From Paraspadella gotoi (Eukaryota > Chaetognatha), in assembly GCA_051294375.1 (NCBI GenBank), contig CM119265.1, positions 28,302,260 through 28,366,259 on the forward strand: a stretch of DNA of 64,000 nucleotides, read 5' to 3'. Shown piece after piece: positions 50,601 to 61,090 of the stretch. The position numbers were made by a program, and so were the translations under genes. The notes below the pieces were generated by a model. That model saw only the letters and a list, made by a program, of their open reading frames with translations. It made no database searches and was not told where the DNA came from. The first letter of the stretch is position 1, and each line of letters begins with the position of its first letter.

Positions 50601-50643
50601 AAAATCCCAGTACAGACTTAAGACATTCTAGTTTCCGGTACTG
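47607..50643. mobile_element. 3,037-bp foldback element, CAGT ends, TA duplication (unit 1)
   Basis: The left end CAGTACCGGAAACTAGAATG and the reverse complement of the right end match perfectly over this stretch. The element is flanked by TA at 47605-47606 and 50644-50645. Nearly the whole element is an imperfect palindrome centred near 49125: arms of about 1.5 kb, perhaps 85-90% alike by eye. For example GGATAAATGGCTTT near 47670 is mirrored near 50580, and AGTCAATCAACCTTTCAAAT near 49070 near 49180. CAGT ends plus TA target sites are typical of Tc1/mariner elements. No transposase was seen; the longest frames are under 76 codons. It is a non-autonomous foldback element, or two elements fused head to head. 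Confidence 0.85.
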
Positions 50644-50653
50644 TAGTCATCAC

Positions 50654-50824
50654 CTTCGTGCAGCTCATCCACTTTTGTGTTACCATCAATTGCTGACCAC
50701 TAATTGAGTCAAAAATTTTCACAATTTTCGGTGAATTCTCTGTCGCTGACTTGCAAAGTTTTATCGAGAGAATAATTAAAAGGAGGATTTTCCACAAACG
50801 ACTTTTGCAATTGAGAATAGTCAT
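50654..50824 (-). CDS. Nested secreted-protein gene, first coding exon with signal peptide (unit 1)
   Basis: ATG at 50824 opens a 57-codon exon. Basic residues precede a hydrophobic run (WKILLLIILSIKLCKS), a classical signal peptide likely cut before ATENSPK. The mature part continues KIFDSISGQQ to WMSCTK and the donor AAG|GTGATG. The foldback element's TA target site lies only 8 bases inside the intron. The gene is predicted to make a secreted protein of about 220 residues with about eight mature cysteines. It is nested in, and antisense to, the FReD gene's last large intron. Function unknown. Confidence 0.65.
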
Positions 50825-51049
50825 TTTAAAAAGTCCTTCGGATTTCGCTGTTTTTATTGACTAATTTAAAAATGCAAGCAAAGATGTATTGAATTAATTA
50901 AACATGATTTGGAATTACTACATCATTTGTCTCTGTCTCTGTCTCTGTCTCTGTCAGATTCGCCAATCTGAAGTCGATGATTTTCTGATGTTTCAAAAAA
51001 AATCTGGATTTTTATAAATTTATTTAAATGCGATTTTAACTTGACTTAC

Positions 51050-51136
51050 TCTTTGGCAGTTTCATGAAACATATTGAGATCAACAATGGCCAATAGGTCA
51101 CAAAACAAAAGGCTCTTTGGCCAGTTTGTAAAACAT
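51050..51136 (-). other. Possible 5' non-coding exon of the nested gene
   Basis: Bounded by a TTTATTACAG acceptor and AAAGA|GTAAGTC, a strong donor, upstream of the signal-peptide exon. Two frames are open across it and no choice can be made. The same structure is at about 57200-57290. Confidence 0.3.
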
Positions 51137-51149
51137 CTGTAATAAACGG

Positions 51150-51174
51150 NNNNNNNNNNNNNNNNNNNNNNNNN
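51150..51174. other. 25-N gap at the duplication junction
   Basis: Separates the two 6.1-kb units exactly. Confidence 0.98.
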
Positions 51175-51375
51175 AGCTGGTATTCGAGGAGTTGGAGAGC
51201 GGTGAGGGAGAGACTTTGAGACGATGAAGGGAACCTGATGGCGATAGGGGCAAGGGGGATATGAAGCGAGAGAAAAGAAGAAGGGCGGAGATTAGAGACA
51301 AAGGGGAAGAAGGAAGGTAACATCCACAAGGAAATTTGAAAAAGAGGAGAATGATAATTGGGAAATGAGGAAGGC

Positions 51376-51377
<2 letters not shown>

Positions 51378-51455
<78 letters not shown>

Positions 51456-51456
51456 C

Positions 51457-51487
<31 letters not shown>
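51378..51487. repeat. (GA)n microsatellite
   Basis: GA array with AGAC interruptions. Confidence 0.95.
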
Positions 51488-51866
51488 AAGGCGAGCAGGA
51501 CGGGGGAAGCGGAGAATCATCCAGATTCTCAGGGAAGAATGAAAAACTATCTCTTCTCCTCTCTCTCTTCTCTCTCTCTCTCTCTCTCACTCTCATACCT
51601 TTCAATGACAAGACGTGAGTCCCTATAAGATCACCAATTGACCGTCTATAACGTTTTTTAACTCCTAATCACGTGACACAAAAGAAAATTATATAACTCA
51701 TGTCAATTCCGGTTTTGATTTTATTTTTAACATTACATTACAAGTAAATACAATTTAAACTCTAATCGGCTTACCCATCCTTTAACCAATTTTAACCCAA
51801 TCCTAACTTCATCCCTAACTCTAATCTCTAATCCCTTACTTAATCCATAACTCTTATCGCCAATCC

Positions 51867-52133
51867 CTGTACACAGGCAGTAAGTCGGGCAATTATTCAG
51901 TTGTGACCCTGTGGCTCATTGAGTAAAGCATCAGCTTATGACCACATAGGTACCGGGTTCAATCCCAACCACAGTCCCTACAACTGCGGGAAAGCGTGAG
52001 GCGCCGTAAGCCGTAAGCGTAAGCCTCCTTGGGGGGTGGCAACCTTCAAGTCTGGTTCCAAGCCCAGCACCTTTCCATGGTCTGAGAGGGGTTTATAGAA
52101 GTACGGATAGTCATCTTCAGCCACTTAGCCCTT
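51867..52133 (+). mobile_element. tRNA-derived SINE, family 1, copy in unit 2
   Basis: Same insertion as the 45.7-kb SINE, with scattered indels. Box A and box B are both preserved. Confidence 0.9.
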
Positions 52134-52231
52134 AATCCATAACTCTAACCTTAATCCTAACTTAATCATAACTCTAATCTTTAATTCCATAACTCTAATC
52201 CTAATATTTTAAATCAAATCTCAACCCACCT

Positions 52232-52267
<36 letters not shown>

Positions 52268-52379
52268 AACATAACAGTTAACCCATATCTTTAAACTAAA
52301 AACTAATTTTCTTAAATTTCGGATGAAATTGGTATTTTCAGAAAATAAGACGTTTATTATCTCTCTCAGCCTCAACCTC

Positions 52380-52631
52380 TCAATCACATGCTTCATTTTT
52401 TCGCCACAATCGAATTCTCCTTCTCATTTCATCCAAATTCGCTCTTAATGCAACCGAGTCCGATTTGCAATCAGCGGGTCTTGTCTTCTCTCATGTATCA
52501 AGTCTCATGAACTCATAATGTCATCTATCTCCTTGGATGATAAAGTGACTTCTTTCTTCAAAACTTCCGTCACCGTGAAATATCTTTGGATCGGAGGATT
52601 CGCAAGGCGAAGACGGAAAACTCGTTTCACC
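52380..52631 (-). pseudogene. Nested gene last exon, unit 2 copy
   Basis: Homologous to 46248-46500 but broken by several one-base indels. Probably sequence error, not decay. Confidence 0.6.
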
Positions 52632-52804
52632 CTAAATTGAAACAACGATTTAGCACAGGTTCCATATTATTTGGCTAGAAACCTCGTCATGGCAGGAAGA
52701 ATGATCTTGTCTGGCTTTCAAAATCAACCCAAGTTTTAATTTCATAGAGATGACAAGGCAAGCGAGGTAGTTGGGTGTTCAAAGTTTAACCACATGTGTA
52801 TACA

Positions 52805-52962
52805 AATTAATTATGAAATTGGTACAACCAATATAAAATTTATTCCATTTTCATTTTAATAACAAAGCCTATCTTGCCCTGTGGGACTTTGGACAAGGCT
52901 TTGGGTGGTTTAAGGCCTCCATCACTCTTACAAGATAATGACATAGCAGGTCCCTGCAAGCA
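52805..52962 (+). repeat. Interspersed repeat family A, unit 2 copy
   Basis: Counterpart of the 46.7-kb copy, with extra bases. Confidence 0.85.
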
Positions 52963-53000
52963 AAATATAATTATTTAAGTCCGGCTCTATCGTACTTTAC

Positions 53001-53241
53001 CTGAATTTTTGCATTATTAGTAAACTGCACTTTTCCAAATATCTTTGTTTCATTGAAAGCAGAAAAAACCATTTCATATTCGCTGAAGAAACCATTTGGA
53101 CTGGAGATTTTGCAGTTGACTCGATCGCAGAGTTCTCCGCGTCCTTCAAGAGTTTGTCCACATCCGGGGATCGGAAATTGTTGAATCGACGTGACTCCGT
53201 AGAATCCGAACTGTTTGATGCGGTCCTTCTCATCCATTTAA
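53001..53241 (-). CDS. Nested gene middle exon, unit 2 copy
   Basis: Open in the frame MDEKDRIKQFGFYGV, then GELCDRVNCK and FNETKIFGKVQFTNN to CAG|GTAAAG. It shares the cysteine pair and the NET site with unit 1 but differs at the N-terminal side because of indels. An extra C near the donor changes the exit phase, and TAA precedes the ATG in this frame. Comparison of the two units would be needed to settle the true frame. Confidence 0.5.
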
Positions 53242-53467
53242 CTGAATGTCAAAAGTATGGGAGAATATCAAAGGGGATCCGGACCAATTTTATGTAAAAA
53301 AAAACTTTTGTTTCGATTTGACAAACTGAGCAAGGCTTTAAAATAAAACCCAACAAAGCAATCAGATCTTATTCTAATAAATCTGATCATAATCTACGTT
53401 CAACAGTTACCGATAAAGGTTACACTTTTCTTTTCTCTGTGATGCTCATTTGAATCACTTTAATGTG

Positions 53468-53708
53468 ATCGGGATTAGAGAGGGTCGCCATGCCTTCTCT
53501 TATGAAGATGGCCCTCACAGTTTGCCCAGTGGGTCTGGGAGATTTTTCCGTCAGTTGCCTTGCTTTCCGGAACTTTCCGGAGGTTTAAAAAGCCCGTCAC
53601 TCTTTTGCAAGGATTGTTCAGGGCTAGAACCAGGGACCAAATGGGTTTGGATATGATGCGTTAGCCCAGTGCGCTATTACGGCGCTGATGGAAGGAACAG
53701 TCCTATCC
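53468..53708 (-). mobile_element. tRNA-derived SINE, family 2 (unit 2)
   Basis: Identical to the 47.3-47.6 kb copy at a 6,143-base offset. Confidence 0.7.
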
Positions 53709-53749
53709 AACGAGTAAAGATATTACATCACTACATTTTATATAATATA

Positions 53750-56700
53750 CAGTACCGGAAACTAGAATGTCGTAAGTCTGCTAATGGATAACTTTTCCAT
53801 TTATAGGATAAATGGCTTTAGGATTTTATAGGAGGTTTGCCTGGATGTCGGCTATTGCCCATTAAGCCAATTTTTAAAAAAATAATCTTAAACCACTTAA
53901 AAATTGGGGCAAATTTTTTTTAAAAACTTGGCATTAGCATCCAATATATTAAATTTTTCTTAAAATTTTGCCTAAATTGTACTCAAGAGGTTTGAAACTA
54001 TGTAAAAAATATTGTTACTATCCAAAAAGTTTTTCCATATTTATCCAGTGCGTTAATTTTGTAGATGGGTCATTTTTCAATGATGCATAACTCCTTATTG
54101 TGAATATATGGTTAAATTTTAGTAATAGTGGGCCTTGGGTAGTCCTACAATACATATAAATGGCAATCATTTGAAAACTTTTTGACCAAGGTCAAAATTT
54201 TTTACCAAAATTCAATTGTCACCTGCTAAAAATATTATTGCAAATAATGTTAATCTCTTTGCCCTATAAATTCAGTTAAAACATATTTAAAAATAACCTA
54301 AAGCAAAAAATTTTTCTCAACATTTTTAAAAAACTCATGCATATTGTTGCATTTTATATTTTTTTACATTTTTTCACATAAAAGTAATCCCATTTTTAAA
54401 AATTTTTTGTAATACAGATAATATATAATCAAAGACTTTAAAAATACTACCATCAAAGCTAAATTTTTAATAAATTATCAAATATTTATTTAAATATATT
54501 TTAAATATTACTAAAATTAGGATTTTAATAAGCATTCTGCTAACTTTTTCAAGTGGGCCATCGTTGAAAAGAGGGCAACTCAAGGATTCCAAATATATAA
54601 TTTTTTACCAAATTTATTGTCCATGCTGAGATAATTCTTCCAAAGTGCTCAAAAAATGAAAAAACACTACTTTTTAATCTTAATAAAAAATGCTACTATT
54701 TTACTATATTTCTTGTGGTTATAGTTTGTTTCAATACTTGGTAACTAGCGTCAGAATTGTTCATATTTTGTGGTTAATTCATGTCCAGGAATAAAATAAT
54801 ATTATAGTAGATTCCCTCAATCGATTTTTTAAATTTGGCAGACATTTACTCTTTTTTACTTTTAGTTTTTAGAGTATGCATTAAACGTTTCTCTTGATAG
54901 CGCAAATAGAATTGAGAAATCAAAAGTTAATAGTACCAATAGGTGGTTTATCTCCAAATAGATGAAAAAACCTTGTTAAAATTTGATCTGATACGGGTAA
55001 CTTAGCGTACCAATGGCATCGTTCCCATGCCAATCGTTTTCTTTCAATAATTTTTTTTTTTAATACATTTTGAAGGGAAAAGGAAATTAGAAATGCTGGT
55101 GGCATGAAGTTATAAAAAATTCTGCCATAGTGGACTTGAAATCATGACCTTTTATGTCTTGGCGTTAATGGGGGCTGTAAATAAACCCAAAAAATTTCAA
55201 TCATTAAAGTTCAGTCAATCAACCTTTCAAATAGGTTGTTCTACGAAATTTTTTTAGTGAAGAAAAAAAAATTGAATGAAGAGAAAAAATTTTGGCAGAA
55301 CAGTTCTATTTGAAAGGTTGATTGACTGACTTAATAATTTGAATTTTGGTTATTTTACTGCCCCCATTACGCAAGACATATAAATCATAATTTTCAAGTC
55401 ACTATGGCCAGATTTTTTATAAATTTCATCCACCAGCATTTCTAATTTCCTTTTTCCCCTTTCAAATGTATTAAATAAAAAGAATTATTTGAATAAACGA
55501 TTGGCATGGACGATGCCATTGGTACGCCGTAAGTTACCCCTATTCCAAGATTCCAAATTTTTAAACAAGGTTTTTTCCATCATTGAGACATAACACCAAC
55601 TAGTTGGTACTATTAATTTTTGATTCTCAATTCATTTTGCGTAAATCAGAGAAACGTTTATCATACTCTAAAAACTTAGTAAAAAAGAGTAAAATGTTCC
55701 TGCAAATTTAAAAATCGATTGGATAATCTAACTATAATATTTATTTTATTCCCTGGACATGACATTACCACAAAATATGAACAATTCTTGACCTAGTACC
55801 AGTATTGAAACAAAACTATCATAGTCGCATTTTTTATTAACGATTAAAAAGTAGTGGTGTTTTTCAATTTTTTGAGGCACTTTGGAAAGAATTATCTCAC
55901 TTTGGGACATTAAAATTTGGTAAAAATTATATATTTGGAATACCTTGAGTTGCCTCTTTTTAATGATGCCCATTTTGAAAGCATTCGTTAGCAGAAATGC
56001 TTATAAAATTCCTATTTTTAGTAATATGTAAATACATTTAAAATATTTAAAATTTATTAAAAATTAGATTTTGATGTATATTTAAAGTCTTGATTATATA
56101 TTATCTGACTGTCTACCAAAATTTTTAAAAAATGGATTACTTTTATGTTGAAAAAAATGTAAAAAAATTTAAAAATGCAACAATAGTGCAAATGAGTTTT
56201 AAAAATGTTGAGAAACAATTTTTTGATTTAGCTTATTTTAAAATGTTTTAACTGATTTATAGCAAAAGATAACATTATTTGCAATAAATATTTTTAGCAG
56301 GATTGACAACTTTGAATTTTGTTAAAAAAAAATTTTGAACCGTGCTGCAAAAGTTTTTTCAAAATGATGAAATTTATATGTATGGCAGGACTTACCAAGG
56401 CCCACTATGTACTAAATGTAAAACATAATATTCACAAATAAGGAAGTTATGCATTCATTGAAAAAAAGACCAATCTAAAATATTAGCACTGATAAATATG
56501 GAAAAAAACTTTTGATAGTAACAATATTTCTACAGAAGTTTACAAACCTCTTTGAGTACAATTTAGCAAAATTTAAGAAAAAAATTTAAATATATTGAGC
56601 TATGCAAGTTTTTTAAAAAAAATTTTACCAATTTTTAAAGTGCGTTTTAGATTATTTGTTTTAAAAATTGCTTAAAATGGGCAATAGGCCAGACATCCAG

Positions 56701-56786
56701 GCAACCTCATAAAATCCAAAGCCATTTATCCTATAAATAAGAAAAAATCCCAGTACAGACTTAAGACATTCTAGTTTCCGGTACTG
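53750..56786. mobile_element. 3,037-bp foldback element (unit 2)
   Basis: Appears base-for-base the same as 47607-50643 wherever compared. TA flanks at 53748-53749 and 56787-56788. Confidence 0.85.
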
Positions 56787-56796
56787 TAGTCATCAC

Positions 56797-56966
56797 CTTC
56801 GTGCAGCCATCCACTTTTTGTTACTATCAATTGCTGACCACTAATTGAGTCCAAAAATTTTCACAATTTTCGGGTGAATTCTCTGTCGCGGACTTGCAAA
56901 TGTTTATTCGGAGAGAATAATTAAAAGAGGTTTTCACAAACGACTTTGGCAATTGAGAATAGTCAT
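56797..56966 (-). pseudogene. Nested gene signal-peptide exon, unit 2 copy
   Basis: Aligned to 50654-50824 but with several indels that break the frame. Start ATG and donor AAG|GTGATG are kept. Confidence 0.6.
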
Positions 56967-57552
56967 TTTAAAAAAGTCCTTCGGATTTCGCTGTTTTTTA
57001 TTGACTAATTTTAAAAATGCAAGCAAAGATTGTATTGAATAATTAAAACATGATTTGAATTACTACATCATTTGTCTCTGTCTCTGTCTCTGTCTCTGTC
57101 AGTTTCGCCCAACTGAAGTCGAATGATTTTCTGATGTTTAAAAAAAACCAGGATTTTTATAATTCATTTAAATGCAATTTTAACTTTGACTTACTCTTTG
57201 TAGTTTTCATGAAAACATATGACATCAACAATGGCCAATAGGTCACAAAAAAACAAAATGCTCTTTGGCCAGTTTTGTAAAAACACTGTAATAAACGGAG
57301 AGTGAACCAGATCGAATTGTAGACAAAAATGAGCGTTTCTGGAATAAAAGGCCCAGACAATTTAACGAAAAAAGAGGAAGATCACCCTTAGCGTTTTCGA
57401 GAGAGGAAATCCCTGTAGAATGAATGAGAAGAGAACTACGTCGCCAAAGAAAACAAAACGAAAAGCGGCGCGGATTAAAAAGAATTCGGGGCTGCAAAAA
57501 AGAATCAAGGTCATTGTGCGGAGCCAGAGATAAAAAGGGAGGCGGAATGAGG

Positions 57553-57558
<6 letters not shown>

Positions 57559-57601
<43 letters not shown>
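57559..57601. repeat. (GA)n microsatellite
   Basis: About 21 perfect GA units. Confidence 0.97.
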
Positions 57602-57842
57602 GTTTCTGATATCTCATGTCACTCGTCACCCGAGTTCGTTTTGTCTCCTTTCAATGTATTTATTGATATCACTCAATGTCATGAATGACGTGAGATTATA
57701 GCAATATGAGAGCATGTATTATACTAGCGTAATTGACTATTACATATCAAGGGAGTGGTCTCCTCATATAATTGAAACATACTTTGAAATATTATACCAC
57801 TTCATTGATAAGGAAGCCAGGTACTCTGGGAGTGAATAAATA

Positions 57843-58020
57843 AGACTGTGAGAGAGTCTTGATTGAAAGCTTGCAAGGACTTGCTATGTCATTATCTTGT
57901 AAGAGTGATGGATGCCTTAAACCACCAAAGCGTGTCCAAAGTCAAGGGCAAGATAACTCATTTAGTATATGAATAGATAATTTTTATATTTGTTGTACCA
58001 ATTTCATATCACATTAAATT
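57843..58020 (-). repeat. Interspersed repeat family A, copy 5 (inverted)
   Basis: Reverse complement shows GAAATTGGTACAACAAATAT, CTTTGGACACGCTTTGG, CATCACTCTTACAAGATAAT, then the full tail GCAAGCTTTCAATCAAGACT to CTCTCACAGTC. Best-preserved 3' end of the family. Confidence 0.85.
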
Positions 58021-58606
58021 TAGTTTATATTTTGTTCTCTTTCTCTTTCTCTTTTGTTATCTTTCTTTTTTTTTCGACTTTTTATCCTTTTTCTCCTTTT
58101 TCTTTTTTTTTCTCTCTTATTCTGTCATCGATTTTTTTCAACTAAAAGAATGAAATTACATCAAGAGACAACAATTTGCTTGAAAACAACGCAAACATGA
58201 AACATGAAGATATTTTTGTCGCGTTTCTGCAGCCACCAGAACTTGAAGGTGGATAATGGATCCATTGCAGGGACAATAATTCGTTGAATTCTTTAGTTTT
58301 TTAATTATATTTTTTGTAGTTTAGCAGAATAATGAAAGAGAAAATATTACCTTTGTGTATATTTTGCTCTATTACAAAGACTCGATTTCACATAATGAAT
58401 AAAATTCTTTGGTTGGTTAGTCAGTTTTTTTCATGTTTTCTCCCAAATTTAAATTTAAAATTAAAACTTACAAACTTATACCTCGTCGTCGTCGTCGTCG
58501 TCGCCGTCGCCTTCGTCCGTAAAAGAGATTCCAAAAATTGCAGAAAAAAGGAACCGAATTGTGAGGTCATAAAAATCTTATTCTCTCTCTCTTTTTCTGT
58601 CTCTCA

Positions 58607-58664
<58 letters not shown>

Positions 58665-58765
58665 GTGTCAGAGCCTTTGTTTTTTCTCAAAACAATTGAG
58701 AAGGAGAGAGAAAAGAAAACCACTGGACAAAAAAAATTTAATTATATCGAAATATTTATATATCA

Positions 58766-58825
<60 letters not shown>

Positions 58826-58889
58826 TTCTCTCTTTCCTTCCTTCTTTTTCCCTAGATTTTGATTAAATTGAAGTCTTAAAAGAAAAAGG

Positions 58890-58951
<62 letters not shown>

Positions 58952-59184
58952 GAGAGAGAGAGAGAGAGAGAGATTGTTTTCTTTTTAAACGCGAATCGTT
59001 TTGCGTCGACAAAACATCTTGTTTGATCCGATTATGAAAAACAAAACATCTCAGGAGAAAAAACATAAAAATTTCGTAATTGGATCCTGGATTATTTTTT
59101 TTTTCTCAAAAATTATTTCCAAACTTCGTTTAGAAATTAACGGAACCTTTATTTAAATAATTAACAATTACTTTTTTTTCACAG
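58021..59184. other. End of 28.2-kb intron with TC/GA arrays
   Basis: TCG triplets at 58484-58510, TC arrays at 58583-58658 and 58769-58818, GA array at 58891-58972. No exon before the acceptor at 59184. Confidence 0.8.
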
Positions 59185-59247
59185 ATTGCAGCGACATCGT
59201 GAATGGCGTCAGTGGAGTCTATTACATCCGGCCCCGAGGAGTTCCGG
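59185..59247 (+). CDS. FReD gene exon: start of fibrinogen domain
   Basis: Acceptor TTTTTTTCACAG. The split codon gives D, then CSDIVNGVSGVYYIRPRGVP and G at CCGG|GTAAAT. The DCSD...G.Y.I.P motif is the canonical start of a FReD, and the phase 1 entry is usual for this domain. The cysteine pairs with that in the next exon. Confidence 0.95.
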
Positions 59248-59329
59248 GTAAATAAAAAAAAGGTTTTAAAATATTTAGTCTTTTTAGTTAATTATTAATT
59301 CGTTCATTGCTTTCTTTAGATAATAGTAT

Positions 59330-59520
59330 TTCAATAATTTATTCATTCATTCATTCATCAATTTATTCATTCATTGATTGATGGATTCATTTTTCATTCA
59401 TTCATTCATTCATTCATTCATTCATTCATTCATTCATTCATTCATTCATTCATTCATTCATTTATTCTTTTTATCATTCTTTGTTTTATTATTTCTTTTT
59501 TTCATTCATTCATTCATTCC
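59330..59520. repeat. (ATTC)n microsatellite
   Basis: TTCA tetramers fill half the intron between two FReD exons. Confidence 0.95.
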
Positions 59521-59669
59521 TTCTTTAATCTTTTAATCAGTTAAAAGATGCATTTTCTCTGATCAGCCTCCAGTCCAGTGTCGACCCTTTTGTAGATAAT
59601 TTCATTTTCTCTGCATCTCACTCACCATTTTTCCTCACCTCCCCCCCCACTGTCCAATGCCCATTCCAG

Positions 59670-59798
59670 GTCCGTTCCTCGCTTTCTGCGAATTCGAGTC
59701 TGAGCAGGGATGGACGGTCATTCAGCGCCGACGGAATTTCGATCAAGATTTCGATCTTTCGTGGGAAAGTTACAAATGGGGATTCGGGAGATTGACGC
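59670..59798 (+). CDS. FReD gene exon: GWTVIQRR segment
   Basis: Acceptor CCATTCCAG, then PFLAFCEFESEQGWTVIQRR, DFDLSWESYKWGFGRLT, ACGC|GTGAGT. It matches the family signature F-C-(x)n-GWTVIQRR followed by DF...W..Y..GFG. Residues LAFC carry the second cysteine of the first FReD disulphide. Confidence 0.97.
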
Positions 59799-60384
59799 GT
59801 GAGTCTTGAAGATCGGCCAGTTACCTTACCTTACCTTATATAACCTTACCCTAAATTAACTAAATTGAACGTTGCTACTATGTGTTAAATTCTAGTACAC
59901 ATATTTTTTCTATATGAAATTGATACAAATGATATGAAACTACTGATAAGCTATAAGCAATATAAAATTATAAATAAGCCTTTAGGCTGTTGTGTTGCTT
60001 TCATTCCATATCCAAGGAAGATTTTGCAAAAATTCTATCAGGACTCTCTCCCTCTATTAAATCTTATTGTTTTTGGTTTCTTCATATCTTTAAATCGTTT
60101 ACAATTGTAATAATGTTTTTAATTTCGTGTTACCCAGTTTTTACTGTACCTTTTCGGTTTCCCCTCTTTATTGATTTACAATTTATGACGATTAAATTTT
60201 TTTTTCTTATTTTCTTTCCTTATTTCCAACTTTTCTATCCTTCATTTCTTACCACCCTCCCTCTCTTTTTCCCTCTCTTTCTATATTATGCCTTTTCGTG
60301 CACTTCCCTGCTCTTTTCCACCCTTTTCTATCTTTCCCACTCTCTCTATCTTTCCCCCTCTCACTTCTTTGTCCACACTGCCAG

Positions 60385-60506
60385 AGGACCACTGGCTGGG
60401 CAACGAGTACCTCCACCTCATCTCTCGCCAGGGAGACTACAAACTTCACATCGACATTCAGTTGAAGAACAAGACTTGGATTTGGGCCGAATATCATCCC
60501 TTTCAG
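60385..60506 (+). CDS. FReD gene exon: WLGNE segment
   Basis: Acceptor ACTGCCAG completes Q, then DHWLGNEYLHLISRQGDYKL to WIWAEYHPFQ at CAG|GTTAAT (phase 0). This is the family's FWLGNE-I-H-L-T segment with QDHW replacing the usual GEFW. LKNKTW contains an N-glycosylation site. Confidence 0.96.
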
Positions 60507-60915
60507 GTTAATGGACAGATAGAGAGAGAGCCAATCGCTCACCGGTTAATATCAAAGGAATCACACTCATGTGGGCAATCCTTTATTAGCATCGCTAGGA
60601 TGCTGGAGAGCCACTAATAATAACCTTATTGTAAGAAAATGCAGATCTTCAGCAATTATTAAGTTCTTATTTCTCCTATTATATTCAAGTATACATTTTT
60701 CGCTATGTGGGTAAAAAAAGTTAATTGATGAAAATAAATCAACGCGTGAAGAATTAAAAGTGTACGATTTCTTAAAATATTTTAAATATAAGGAAACCAT
60801 TTACATTCGCGATTTAATTTTAATCTCGAAATATTTATGCTAAAATAATTATAACCGCGGATAATCTCTTTACTGCAACATGTAAATGAGATTTTCGTCA
60901 CCGATTTTTAACCAG

Positions 60916-61090
60916 GTCGACGACGAATCAAAAGGCTTCGAACTTCGCGTGGGCAATTACTCTGGCAACGCGGGCAACGCCCTTCACCTTCCGCTGAGCA
61001 CGAGAGTCTCCAGCAAAGCGATGAAGTTCACGACTAACGATCGGGATAACGATCACTGGCCCTGGAACTGCGCTAATAAATTCGGAGGAG
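60916..61090 (+). CDS. FReD gene exon: calcium-binding segment
   Basis: Acceptor TTAACCAG, then VDDESKGFELRVGNYSGNAG, later KFTTNDRDNDHWPWNCANKF and GG|GTGAAA (phase 1). NDRDND aligns with the FReD calcium loop (DxDND) and NCA with the third conserved cysteine. NYS is a possible glycosylation site. The usual FST before the calcium loop is FTT here. Confidence 0.97.

Larger units (their letters stand above)
45010..51149 (+). repeat. 6.1-kb direct duplication, unit 1
   Basis: The unit runs from a GA-rich patch through a SINE, the nested gene and the foldback element to TGTAATAAACGG, and recurs at 51175-57299. Corresponding positions in 47.33-50.66 kb are offset by exactly 6,143 bases, and every segment I compared there is identical. 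Outside that core the two units differ by frequent one-base indels. Confidence 0.9.
51175..57299 (+). repeat. 6.1-kb direct duplication, unit 2
   Basis: Repeats unit 1 in order. The 53.47-56.80 kb core appears identical to unit 1, whereas both flanks carry many single-base insertions and deletions. This contrast fits a consensus contig joined to unpolished long-read sequence better than a biological duplication. Confidence 0.9.
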
